A stretch of 64,000 bases of DNA. Source: Simiduia agarivorans SA1 = DSM 21679. Lineage in GTDB: Bacteria; Pseudomonadota; Gammaproteobacteria; Pseudomonadales; Cellvibrionaceae. Positions 26,141 to 34,423 of this stretch are shown piece by piece; position 1 is the stretch's first letter, and each line of letters starts with the position of its first letter. The translations under genes were made by a program, and so were the position numbers. The stretch spans positions 1,843,501 through 1,907,500 of the forward strand of contig NC_018868.3 of the NCBI RefSeq assembly GCF_000305785.2, written 5' to 3'. The notes below the pieces were generated by a model. It did no database searches, was not told where the DNA came from, and saw only the letters and a program-made list of their open reading frames with translations.

Positions 26141-27217
26141 TTACTCATCAGCCTTCGGCTCTTCAACCTTGTCCTCCAGCGCCTCAACAACGGGCGCTGA
26201 ATCCCCCAATAGCACCCCCATCCAAGCCGTATTGTCATTGCTTTCCAGGGCTATCTTGACCGTAATGGTGAGCGGTACCGACAGTAACATGCCCACCGGG
26301 CCCAATACCCAGCCCCAGAACACCAACGACAAAAACACCACCAATGTGCTCAGGTTAAGCCCCTTACCCATGACGCGCGGCTCAATGACATTGCCGATCA
26401 CCATGTTGATGGCAACAAAACCGATGGCGGTATAGACCGCTTCGGTCACGCCCAGCTGTACCAGCGCCAACAACACCGGAGGCACGGCGGCCAACAGCGA
26501 GCCCAGATTGGGGACAAAGTTGAGCAAAAAAGCCAGCGTGCCCCACAGCAGGGGGTAATCCACTCCGAGCGCCCACAACAAAGCGCTCACACAGGCACCC
26601 GTGGCCAGGCTCAACACGCTTTTGAGCGCCATGTAATGATTCACACTGGCCGTGAAACGGTTGATACCGGCAATCGCAGTTTGCAAATTGGCAGAAGATT
26701 TGGCGAGCCGATCGGCAAACCGCATTTCTTCGGTCAGAATAAAAATGACCGTGAGCAGTATCAGAAACGCATTGGTCATCAAGTTGCCCAATGACGACAA
26801 GGTGCTACCGGCCAATGCCAGTGCGGTACTGGGTTTGAAGCTGTCCTTCCAGAGCGCCACATCAATCACCAGCCCCTTGGCCTCAAGCCAATCGCGTGCG
26901 CCGGCGCTCATGGTTTGCAGACGGGCCTGATACTCGGGCAAATCGCCCTTAAAGGCCGTCAGTGAGCCACCCACCACAACGCCCAATAACACACCCATGG
27001 CGATAATCATGGCTATCACCACAATCACTGCCAGGCCGCTCGGCACGCCGCGCGCCTTCAGCCACAGGAGCGGTGGCGAACAAATGACCGCGATAAACAG
27101 CGACAACAGGAAAGGTACAAGCAATGGCTGCGCCTCGCGCATGCCCGCCACCACCACCACAAAGGCCGCCAATCCCAGCAAAAACAAAAGAATAGGATGT
27201 GATCGATGATCCGGCAT
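26141..27217 (-). CDS. AI-2E family transporter (TqsA/PerM type)
   Basis: A 358-residue membrane permease with about eight helices. Typical family blocks are PLLVPFLLSLFIAVICSPPLLWL, NFVPNLGSLLAAVPPVLLALVQ, and the C-terminal NMVIGNVIEPRVMGKGLNLSTLVVFLSLVFWGWVLGPVG. The start is the ATG at 27217 with AGGGA upstream; a TTG seven codons earlier is weaker. Some members export the AI-2 signal, others act as Na+/H+ antiporters, so the substrate is open. It is the last gene in a five-gene minus-strand unit. Confidence 0.9.
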   Translation of the reverse strand: MPDHRSHPILLFLLGLAAFVVVVAGMREAQPLLVPFLLSLFIAVICSPPLLWLKARGVPSGLAVIVVIAMIIAMGVLLGVVVGGSLTAFKGDLPEYQARLQTMSAGARDWLEAKGLVIDVALWKDSFKPSTALALAGSTLSSLGNLMTNAFLILLTVIFILTEEMRFADRLAKSSANLQTAIAGINRFTASVNHYMALKSVLSLATGACVSALLWALGVDYPLLWGTLAFLLNFVPNLGSLLAAVPPVLLALVQLGVTEAVYTAIGFVAINMVIGNVIEPRVMGKGLNLSTLVVFLSLVFWGWVLGPVGMLLSVPLTITVKIALESNDNTAWMGVLLGDSAPVVEALEDKVEEPKADE

Positions 27218-27231
27218 GACGCGTCCCTGTA

Positions 27232-27576
27232 TTAGCAATTCTGGTTCAGCGCATCCTGCAATTGTTCGCGCAGCAGCGCAAGTTTTTCACGCCCGGCCGA
27301 ATCAAATAGATGACGCGAGCCATCGCCCAGTAAATGCTGTTCTTCGATGTCGATACAGCGCAACCGGAGATTTTCAAGCCAGGGGTCGTGTCGCAGCGGC
27401 ACCGAAGTAAAGACCAGCCAGTCTTTGTGTTTCAGCTCGCCTTTGTGCAAGGCCTCAAACAACCGCAACACCTGCTCACGCCGGGGACGATAACTGGGTT
27501 GGCGCAACGACAGCAGCAACCAGACCACCCCACCCAGCACGACCACACTGAACAACAGGGTAATGATCAGAACCAC
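27232..27576 (-). CDS. small membrane-anchored hypothetical protein
   Basis: A 114-residue protein with one N-terminal membrane helix (LIITLLFSVVVLGGVVWLLL), a basic linker and a soluble C-terminal domain (DWLVFTSVPLRHDPWLENLRLRCIDIEE). The GTG at 27576 lies within the last codons of the TSUP gene upstream (10-base overlap) with GGTG nearby, so translation is probably coupled; longer in-frame starts would add an unlikely glycine-rich leader. Function is unknown. Confidence 0.6.
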   Translation of the reverse strand: MVLIITLLFSVVVLGGVVWLLLSLRQPSYRPRREQVLRLFEALHKGELKHKDWLVFTSVPLRHDPWLENLRLRCIDIEEQHLLGDGSRHLFDSAGREKLALLREQLQDALNQNC

Positions 27577-28316
27577 AGGAGTTTCACCGCCAGAGCAAGG
27601 GTTACCAGTATGAGTACCGGCCGGATAAAGCCCGCACCGCGCGTTAACACCATGCCCGCGCCCAATCGCGCCCCCAGGGCTTGCGCCAGTGCCATCAATA
27701 ACGCAACGCCCCACCACTGATAGCCGGCAAAGACAAACACCAACATGGAGGTGGTGTTAATGACCAGCACAAACGGTTTGGTATGGGTGGTTGCTGCGCG
27801 CAATCCAAAGCCACGTAAACGGGTAAACACGGCGGCAAATATGGAGCCCATGCCGGGACCGAAGAAGCCCCCGTAGAAACCCATCACCGGCGCGACCGCG
27901 CCATTAAATTGCGTTTGGGTCAGGAGCGCGGGGCGATCCTCATCGGCCAGATGACGGCTGAACATAAAATACAGCGCCAAGCCGATCAGGGCCCAGGGCA
28001 ACAATACTTCCAGCTGCGCATTACCCACCTGTTGCACGCTCCATGTGCCAATCACGGAGGCGATAACGGCGAGCACCAAGCCCGGCAATAAAGGCCTCAG
28101 GGCCAAATGGCCCTGCCGGAAGAAATGCACGGTAGAGGTCAGTGTACCGAACACACTCTGGAATTTATTGACCGCCAGCGCGTTCAACGGGGGGATACCC
28201 ACCCACAGTAATACCGGCAGAACGATCATGCCACCTGCGCCGGCGATGGAGGATACGAAGCCTGCGGTGAAGGCCGTCAGGAACAGGAGCAGCACTACCT
28301 CTGGCGTCCACTCCAT
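27567..28316 (-). CDS. TSUP (TauE/SafE) family carrier
   Basis: A 249-residue membrane protein with about eight helices in two repeats. The repeat signature FVSSIAGAGGMIVLPVLLWVGIPPLNALAVNKFQ is at residues 20-53, and the second repeat has YGGFFGPGMGSIFAAVFTRLRG. The family moves sulfite, sulfoacetate, taurine-derived or other organic anions, usually outward. The gene is 8 bases after the second acyltransferase gene and overlaps the next gene; its substrate is not evident from the neighbours. Confidence 0.88.
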   Translation of the reverse strand: MEWTPEVVLLLFLTAFTAGFVSSIAGAGGMIVLPVLLWVGIPPLNALAVNKFQSVFGTLTSTVHFFRQGHLALRPLLPGLVLAVIASVIGTWSVQQVGNAQLEVLLPWALIGLALYFMFSRHLADEDRPALLTQTQFNGAVAPVMGFYGGFFGPGMGSIFAAVFTRLRGFGLRAATTHTKPFVLVINTTSMLVFVFAGYQWWGVALLMALAQALGARLGAGMVLTRGAGFIRPVLILVTLALAVKLLWF

Positions 28317-28324
28317 GGAAAACC

Positions 28325-28924
28325 CTATTGCAGCGCCGGGCGCTTGCCGCGGAAGCTCTGGATAAATGCCTTCACCTTTGCCAAATCCGCCTGCAGATCT
28401 TCACCAGGGGTCAGCAAGTGCCCGAAGTGCAGGGTGCGGGAGGGAAAATCCATCCCCACAAGCATAACCGGCACGCCCGCCCCTTTGGCGATGCGCAGGA
28501 AGCCGGTCTTCCACTGATCTACTTTGGAGCGGGTGCCCTCCGGCATGATCCCCACCAATTGGGAGGAATTCTTGCGGAAGCTGTCCACCACCTGTTCCAC
28601 CAGGCCTTGCGCCGCTCCGCGATTAACAGGAATACCACCCAACTTGTACCAGAGGCCGGTGAGCGGCCAGCGGAAAATACTGTGCTTGCCCAGCCAGGAG
28701 ATTTTTACACCCAGCGCCAGTATCGCAAACATCGCCACCACAAAATCCCAATTGGACGTGTGCGGGCCACCGGCGACAACCAATTGGGTATTGGCAGGCA
28801 AATGCCCACTGCAACGCCAGCCCATCAGGCGCAACCCGCTACGACCGATCCAGCGCGTCAGCCGGTTGCCCAGGCGCGGCCAGCCTTCCGGCACGGTGGG
28901 CAGTAAAACATACGGTTCAGACAT
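28325..28924 (-). CDS. PlsC-like acyltransferase (paralogue 2)
   Basis: A 199-residue protein with the acyltransferase HX4D motif as HTSNWD (within GGPHTSNWDFVVAM), GGIPVNRGAA and PEGTRSK. It is closely related to the preceding gene at 28933, with the same block order, so the pair arose by tandem duplication. Family members acylate glycerophosphate or lipid A-type acceptors at the membrane; the target here is unknown. It starts 8 bases after the first paralogue. Confidence 0.85.
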   Translation of the reverse strand: MSEPYVLLPTVPEGWPRLGNRLTRWIGRSGLRLMGWRCSGHLPANTQLVVAGGPHTSNWDFVVAMFAILALGVKISWLGKHSIFRWPLTGLWYKLGGIPVNRGAAQGLVEQVVDSFRKNSSQLVGIMPEGTRSKVDQWKTGFLRIAKGAGVPVMLVGMDFPSRTLHFGHLLTPGEDLQADLAKVKAFIQSFRGKRPALQ

Positions 28925-28932
28925 AAAGTCCC

Positions 28933-29556
28933 CTACTGCAATTGGGGTTGTGCGCCACGGTAGTGGCTATTGATGTGTTCCCTGATGGCAGCGGCGTCTG
29001 CTTCGTGATCGCCTGTGGTAGTCCAGATCCGGTCCACGATCATGGACTTGCTGGGAAAATCCCAGCAAATAGTCAGAATGGGCACACCGGCTTCGTGGGC
29101 AATACGGACAAAGCCGGTTTTGTATTGATCGACTTTTCTACGCGTGCCCTCTGGTGTAATCGCCATCCAGACGGCCTCGTGGGTGTTGTACCAATTGACG
29201 GTTTGCTCAACCACGCCCTGTGACGCGGACCGGTCCAACGGGATGCCGCCCCACCACTTGAACAGACCACTCAATGGCCAGATGAACGCTTCTTTTTTCA
29301 TCATGTAGGACACTTTGATGCCCACCGCCATGATGATTGGCATTGCCACCACAAAGTCCCAGTTAGACGTATGCGGGGCCAGTGCGACCATCATTTTTTT
29401 CTCGTTGGGCAATTCGCCTTCCAGGCGCCAGCCAAGGATATGTAACAACCCCCGGCCGATACCGCGGGTGAATGCATTGCCCAAGGCGGGCACCTGGGGA
29501 GGAAGTTGAGGAACTACGGCCATTTTCGAATTATTTTTTGTCAGAAAGCCCGCCAT
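28933..29556 (-). CDS. PlsC-like acyltransferase (paralogue 1)
   Basis: A 207-residue protein with HTSNWD (APHTSNWDFVVAM), GGIPLDRSASQ and PEGTRRK in the same order as its neighbour. Two starts are possible, 29556 or the ATG at 29523 which removes eleven residues; neither has a good ribosome-binding site. Membrane helices are not strongly predicted, so association with the membrane is likely peripheral. It follows the sigma-54 activator gene by 41 bases on the same strand. Confidence 0.85.
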   Translation of the reverse strand: MAGFLTKNNSKMAVVPQLPPQVPALGNAFTRGIGRGLLHILGWRLEGELPNEKKMMVALAPHTSNWDFVVAMPIIMAVGIKVSYMMKKEAFIWPLSGLFKWWGGIPLDRSASQGVVEQTVNWYNTHEAVWMAITPEGTRRKVDQYKTGFVRIAHEAGVPILTICWDFPSKSMIVDRIWTTTGDHEADAAAIREHINSHYRGAQPQLQ

Positions 29557-29597
29557 TTTAATACTTTTGTTCCGGTCTGTCAGGCATCACTGCCCTG

Positions 29598-30905
29598 CTA
29601 TTCGTATTTGGCCAGCTTGTTATACAGGGTTTTCACGCTGATACCCAACTGGCTGGCCGCCAGGGTTTTATTGCCACCGGCTGCCGCCAGGGTATTCATT
29701 ATCGCCGCCCGCTCGAGGGTTGCGAGCGGAACGCCCGCAGGTACCTGGTCGGCGATATTGCCGGCTGACGCTCGCAGCATCAGATGCCGGGGCAGTATTT
29801 CATCGTCCGCCAGCAGGCAGGCACGGTTGATACAGTGCTTTAATTCACGCACATTGCCCGGCCAATCGTAGTGTTCAATGGCCTGCTTCGCTGCGTCTGA
29901 CAAGGCAATCTGCCGCCCTTCACGACTGTTAGTGTAGGCCAGAAAATGCTCTGCCAGGCCAATCCTGTCGCCCGCCCGGGTCCGCAACGGCGGCACCTGC
30001 AAGGGCCACTGAGCCAGGCGGAAATAGAGGTCTTCACGAAACCGGCCCGCCGCCACTTCCTCTTCGGGCAACCGGTTGGTGGCGGAGATCACACGCACAT
30101 CGGCTGTCAGGGGCTGCTCCCGGCCCAACGGGCGGAATTCACCGGTTTCCAGCACCCGCAGCAATTTCACCTGATGCTCCAGCGACATTTCGGCGACTTC
30201 ATCCAGAAACAACGTGCCCCCGCGCGCCAATTCAAACACCCCCTTATGCCCCTTTACTGCGCCGGTAAAGGCGCCTCGCTCGTGCCCGAACAGCTCACTC
30301 TCCACCAACGCGTCTGGTAACGCACCACAATTGATTGCCACAAAGGGCGCCTCCGCCCGGTCCGACACCTGATGCAGGGTGCGCGCCACCAGCTCCTTGC
30401 CGACCCCGCTTTCACCCAGAACCATAACGCTTTGTTCCGTCGGCGCGACTTTGCGGATCTGCCGGTAAAGCTTGCGCATGGCCCCCGAGGAACCGGCCAG
30501 AGCGCCAAACTGATCGATTCCGCTGGTGCTTTTATGCTCACGGCTGTGCGCATCGGCTTCAAATTCGGCGGCTATTTCCGCCAGTAGCTGGCGCACATCG
30601 TCAATCGGATAGGGCGTCCTGAAGTGAAAGGCGCCCGCTTCAAGCCCCAGGCGGTCGAGCAGTTCATTGGGTGCGCCATCACTGAACAGCAACCACTCGC
30701 TGTCTTTCACTGCCGATGTGGCCAGCACAGACTGCCAGAATCCGGCGTCCACCGCGGGCGCGGCCAGAAGCACCAGCGCCCAGTCCGCACTGTCGAGCTG
30801 ACCCAGAAAGCTGTCGGCATCCTGACAATAGTGAGCCGCAGGCAGATCGCCCAATTGGCTCAACAGATCCGGAGGTAAAAGGCACAGGGTTCGGGCTGGA
30901 TTCAC
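29598..30905 (-). CDS. sigma-54-dependent transcriptional activator (NtrC family)
   Basis: A 435-residue activator. Residues 1-120 form a receiver-like domain that has lost its phospho-acceptor (the segment [11 protein letters not shown] has alanine where the aspartate should be). The AAA+ domain at 130-365 carries Walker A GESGVGKE, the sigma-54 contact loop GAFTGA, Walker [12 protein letters not shown] and the R-fingers in [10 protein letters not shown] Fis-type helix-turn-helix ends the protein ([18 protein letters not shown]). It is divergent from the dps-like gene, which has a perfect -24/-12 promoter; control of that promoter is the simplest reading. Because the receiver lacks its aspartate, regulation is probably by ligand or partner protein. 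Confidence 0.92.
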   Translation of the reverse strand: MNPARTLCLLPPDLLSQLGDLPAAHYCQDADSFLGQLDSADWALVLLAAPAVDAGFWQSVLATSAVKDSEWLLFSDGAPNELLDRLGLEAGAFHFRTPYPIDDVRQLLAEIAAEFEADAHSREHKSTSGIDQFGALAGSSGAMRKLYRQIRKVAPTEQSVMVLGESGVGKELVARTLHQVSDRAEAPFVAINCGALPDALVESELFGHERGAFTGAVKGHKGVFELARGGTLFLDEVAEMSLEHQVKLLRVLETGEFRPLGREQPLTADVRVISATNRLPEEEVAAGRFREDLYFRLAQWPLQVPPLRTRAGDRIGLAEHFLAYTNSREGRQIALSDAAKQAIEHYDWPGNVRELKHCINRACLLADDEILPRHLMLRASAGNIADQVPAGVPLATLERAAIMNTLAAAGGNKTLAASQLGISVKTLYNKLAKYE

Positions 30906-30930
30906 GGGACATCCTCATTGTCAGCAGCCA

Positions 30931-30943
30931 TGTAATTATTACA
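30931..30943. promoter_or_regulatory. possible upstream activator site
   Basis: Perfect 13-bp palindrome TGTAATTATTACA centred about 117 bases before the predicted start of the dps-like transcript, a usual distance for sigma-54 enhancer sites. A second imperfect palindrome is at 30950-30962 (GTGAA/TTTAC arms). Confidence 0.45.
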
Positions 30944-31026
30944 CGGGGTGTGAACGATTTACGGGATCAGCCCGGATTTTTCTCACCCTTTTCGCCTGTT
31001 TTACGACTTTTTTCAGCGTTTTTCAG

Positions 31027-31043
31027 TTGGCACCCTGTTTGCA
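31027..31043 (+). promoter_or_regulatory. sigma-54 (-24/-12) promoter
   Basis: TTGGCACCCTGTTTGCA has GG (31029-31030) and GC (31041-31042) separated by exactly ten bases, matching the sigma-54 consensus at nearly all positions. The start should be near 31054, giving a 30-base leader with CAGGAG before the dps-like ATG. Confidence 0.85.
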
Positions 31044-31083
31044 AATACCCCTGTGACATTCATCAGTCATACAGGAGTACAGC

Positions 31084-31593
31084 ATGACTACAGCAAACTT
31101 GCTTAAACCTCGCCCCAAAGAACAACCGATGGACAATGGTATTGAAGACCAACCGCGGGTTGAGCTCGCCAGAGCCATGAGCCGGGCGCTGGCAGACAGC
31201 TACATGCTGAGCCTCAAAACCCAGTATTGTCACTGGAACGTAGTAGGGCCGCTGTTTTACAGCCTGCACCAGCTCACCGAAGCGCAGTACCAGGACCTGT
31301 TCAGCGCCATCGATGACCTCGCGGAACGTATCCGCGCTCTGGGCGCCGTTGCCCCCGGCAGCCTGCAGGCGTTCAGTAAACTGTCCGATATTCAGGAGTT
31401 TATCGACCGGCCCAGCGCCGAGGATATGGTGCGGGAATTGGCGCAAGACCATGAAACCTGCGCCCGCCGGATGCGCCTGGTGGTCGATGCTGCCGACGCC
31501 GCCGGCGATGTGAAAACCGCCGACATACTGACCGAACGCATCGGCCAGCACGAGGAAAACGTATGGATGCTGCGCGCCATTCTGACCCATTGA
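31084..31593 (+). CDS. Dps-like ferritin-fold protein
   Basis: A 169-residue four-helix-bundle protein. Ferroxidase residues match Dps: H50 (KTQYCHWNVVG), H62 (SLHQLTEAQY) and the D77-x3-E81 pair (SAIDDLAERI). The charged N-terminal tail may bind DNA. Dps dodecamers store iron and protect DNA from peroxide. The gene is preceded by a sigma-54 promoter (31027-31043) and an adjacent sigma-54 activator, so it is not under ordinary OxyR-type control by the look of the upstream region. The amidoligase gene starts 8 bases downstream. Confidence 0.92.
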   Translation: MTTANLLKPRPKEQPMDNGIEDQPRVELARAMSRALADSYMLSLKTQYCHWNVVGPLFYSLHQLTEAQYQDLFSAIDDLAERIRALGAVAPGSLQAFSKLSDIQEFIDRPSAEDMVRELAQDHETCARRMRLVVDAADAAGDVKTADILTERIGQHEENVWMLRAILTH

Positions 31594-31601
31594 GATCAGC
31601 C

Positions 31602-32606
31602 ATGACAGCCAAGCAAACCAGTAAAAACCCCCTCTGCAAAATGCCACCGCGCACGCGCGACACCCAAGGCAATACCCGCTGTGTGGGGGTCGAAGTGGAA
31701 ATGGGCGAACTCAGTCCGCTCTCCATTGCGCGCGTGCTCCAGCAAACCGTTGGCGGCGACATCACGCTGCAGCAAGGCCTGTGCTATGGGCTGGTAGACA
31801 CTGATCTGGGTGACTTTTTCATTGAGCTGGACGCCAAGCCCATCCAGGACACCGTGAGCCGGCTGCGACGGTTGGAATTACCCGCGGTGATTGATGCCGA
31901 CCCCGCCGGGCTCATCACCGACCTGGCCGAGCAGCTCGTGCCCTGGGAACTGGTGTCTCCGCCGCTGCCATTGGACCAGCTGGATGCGTTCAATAACTTG
32001 CTCGCCAAGCTGCGCGGTGCCGGCGCCAAAGGCACCCGCTACGCCTCGCGCTTCGCCTTCGGCCTGCACCTGAACCCCGATGTACCGGGGTTGGACGTGG
32101 ATACCCTGCTACGGTATTTCCGCGCCTACCTCTGCCTGCACGACGGCATCTGCGCGCGCGAGGATATCGATTGGAGCCGGCGTCTGATGCCGCACATCCG
32201 GCATTTCAGCGATGCTTATATCGCCAAGGTCATCGAACCGGATTATGCGCCCACGTTGGACCAATTCATGGACGACTACCTGGAAGCCAACCCCACCCGA
32301 AACCGCAGCCTGGACCTGCTGCCACTGTTCGCCCACCTTGACCCGGACCGGGTCGCGCGCGGCGTGGACGATGAACGCGTAAAAGCGCGGCCGGCGTTTC
32401 ATTTCCGGCTGCCCAACTGCGATATCGACAATCCGGCCTGGGGTTTACACACCCCCTGGCACGAATGGCTGGCGGTGGAATTTCTCGCGGAAGATGAGAA
32501 ACGTCTGGAACAAATGTGTCTGGCTTATCGCCGTGAGCTGCAGCGCTTCGGCCACAGTCTGGACCAACGCTGGCAGCAGATTGCCCGCCAATCGCTGTTG
32601 CAGTAA
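31602..32606 (+). CDS. amidoligase-family protein (PF12224 type)
   Basis: A 334-residue protein of the glutamine-synthetase-like amidoligase group. The N-terminal metal-binding segment CVGVEVEMGEL and the strand LHLNPDVP fit the family; C-terminal residues include GLHTPWHEWLAVEFLAEDEKR. Such enzymes form amide bonds between amines and carboxylates using ATP; usual operons contain a glutamine amidotransferase, but none is near. It starts at the ATG at 31602 (a frame reaching 31563 would overlap dps), so the two genes are a short unit. Its substrate is unknown; the pairing with Dps is unusual. Confidence 0.75.
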   Translation: MTAKQTSKNPLCKMPPRTRDTQGNTRCVGVEVEMGELSPLSIARVLQQTVGGDITLQQGLCYGLVDTDLGDFFIELDAKPIQDTVSRLRRLELPAVIDADPAGLITDLAEQLVPWELVSPPLPLDQLDAFNNLLAKLRGAGAKGTRYASRFAFGLHLNPDVPGLDVDTLLRYFRAYLCLHDGICAREDIDWSRRLMPHIRHFSDAYIAKVIEPDYAPTLDQFMDDYLEANPTRNRSLDLLPLFAHLDPDRVARGVDDERVKARPAFHFRLPNCDIDNPAWGLHTPWHEWLAVEFLAEDEKRLEQMCLAYRRELQRFGHSLDQRWQQIARQSLLQ

Positions 32607-32642
32607 CCCGTTACCCTTGGCCTTGCCGGGCCCCGCGAGCGA

Positions 32643-34220
32643 TTAATGCTCGCGCGTGGCCCGGAATTTTACCTCCGGATAGCGCTCTTCAGCCAAACTC
32701 AGATTAACCCGCGTAGGTGCCAGGTATGTGAGGTGGCCGCTGCCATCCAGTGCCAGGTTCTCATAACACTTGCGTTTGAACTCTTCGAATTTTTTCGCGT
32801 CCTTTGAGTCCACCCAGCGGGCCATGGCCACGTTGATAGGCTCGTAAATGGCATCCACTTTGTATTCATCTTTGAGGCGATAGGCCACCACCTCAAACTG
32901 CAGCACACCCACAGCACCCACGATGATGTCGTTATTGTGCTGAGGGAAAAACACCTGGGTTGAACCCTCTTCCGACAACTGTTGCAAGCCCTTTTGCAAC
33001 TGCTTGGTTTTGAGCGGATCTTTCAGGCGGATACGGCGGAACAGTTCCGGCGCAAAGTTGGGAATGCCGGTGTATTTCAGCTCTTCGCCTTCGGTAAAGG
33101 TATCGCCAATCTGGATGGTGCCATGGTTGTGCAGGCCGATAATATCGCCCGATACGGCCTCAATCACCTGCTCGCGATCGCCCGCGAGAAACGTCACCGC
33201 GTCGGCAATTTTCACATCCTTGCCAATGCGCACGTGGCGCATTTTCATGCCCTTACTGTAGCTGCCGGAACACACGCGCATGAACGCAATGCGGTCGCGG
33301 TGCTTGGGGTCCATGTTGGCCTGAATTTTAAAAATAAAACCGGAAAAGGCGGTTTCTTTCGGCTCCACTGTGCGGGTTTCGGTGGCGCGCGCGCGCGGCT
33401 CGGGCGCGTATTCCACAAAGCCATCAAGCATTTCTTTCACGCCGAAATTCGACAGGGCGGTGCCGAAAAATACCGGCGTCAGCTTGCCGGCCAGATAGGC
33501 ATCCAGATCGAATTCGTGGGTGGCACCGCGCACCAGTTCAATTTCATCGCGCACGTCGTCGGCATCATCGCCCAGCAATTCGCCGGCTTCGGCCGAATCC
33601 AGCCCTTTGATCTCACGGAAGTCATGCAGGGTATGGCCATGACCACCCTCATACACGGTGATGGTGTCGGTATAGAGGTTGTAGATGCCCTTGAACAGCT
33701 GACCGGAACCGATGGGCCAGTTGATGGGCGCAGCCGCGATGTCCAGCACCGATTCAATTTCGTCCATCACCTCGATAGGGTCGCGGATGTCGCGGTCGAG
33801 CTTGTTGATAAAGCTAAGGATCGGGGTGTCGCGCAGCCGGCACACGTTCATCAGTTTAATGGTGCGGTCTTCCACGCCCTTGGCGCCATCAATCACCATC
33901 AGGGCCGAATCCACCGCGGTCAGTACCCGATAGGTATCTTCCGAGAAATCTTCGTGACCGGGGGTATCCAGGAGGTTGACCATGCGGTCGTGATAGGGGA
34001 ACTGCATCACCGACGAGGTCACCGAAATGCCCCGCTCTTGCTCCATGCTCATCCAGTCAGACCGGGCGTGCGGCCCGCGTTTGCCTTTGACCGAACCCGC
34101 CATCTGGATCAACTGGCCGAGCAACAACAGCTTTTCGGTCACGGTGGTCTTACCGGCATCCGGGTGGGAAATAATGGCAAAAGTGCGGCGCTTGGCCACG
34201 TCCGCCTGAAACTGGCTCAT
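32643..34220 (-). CDS. prfC: peptide chain release factor 3
   Basis: A 525-residue translational GTPase that removes RF1/RF2 from the ribosome after termination. G1 motif [13 protein letters not shown]3 DTPGH and G4 NKLD are all present, and the family-specific [32 protein letters not shown] occurs at residues 43-74. The length fits Escherichia coli RF3 (about 530). It is convergent with the amidoligase gene (36-base gap) and stands alone on its strand. Confidence 0.97.
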   Translation of the reverse strand: MSQFQADVAKRRTFAIISHPDAGKTTVTEKLLLLGQLIQMAGSVKGKRGPHARSDWMSMEQERGISVTSSVMQFPYHDRMVNLLDTPGHEDFSEDTYRVLTAVDSALMVIDGAKGVEDRTIKLMNVCRLRDTPILSFINKLDRDIRDPIEVMDEIESVLDIAAAPINWPIGSGQLFKGIYNLYTDTITVYEGGHGHTLHDFREIKGLDSAEAGELLGDDADDVRDEIELVRGATHEFDLDAYLAGKLTPVFFGTALSNFGVKEMLDGFVEYAPEPRARATETRTVEPKETAFSGFIFKIQANMDPKHRDRIAFMRVCSGSYSKGMKMRHVRIGKDVKIADAVTFLAGDREQVIEAVSGDIIGLHNHGTIQIGDTFTEGEELKYTGIPNFAPELFRRIRLKDPLKTKQLQKGLQQLSEEGSTQVFFPQHNNDIIVGAVGVLQFEVVAYRLKDEYKVDAIYEPINVAMARWVDSKDAKKFEEFKRKCYENLALDGSGHLTYLAPTRVNLSLAEERYPEVKFRATREH

Positions 34221-34423
34221 GGGGTTACTCTGACTGGTGATATCGAGAAATGGAAAAGCCGCGGATTATAGCCGGCCAGAGCCGGTAGCGTCACCCACCT
34301 TCCAGATAACACATTTACCCCGTAAATACATAAAACACACTTTGCTTGATTTATTAAATGTCCGGAGAGCCTTACTTTGGTCACATGACGAAATCACACC
34401 ATGGCCCACTCAGGAGCATCACC

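Noticed and set aside
32982..34271. A 429-codon frame on the plus strand opposite prfC
   Set aside because: prfC is complete and fully conserved on minus; the plus frame shows no domain and starts within prfC codon structure.
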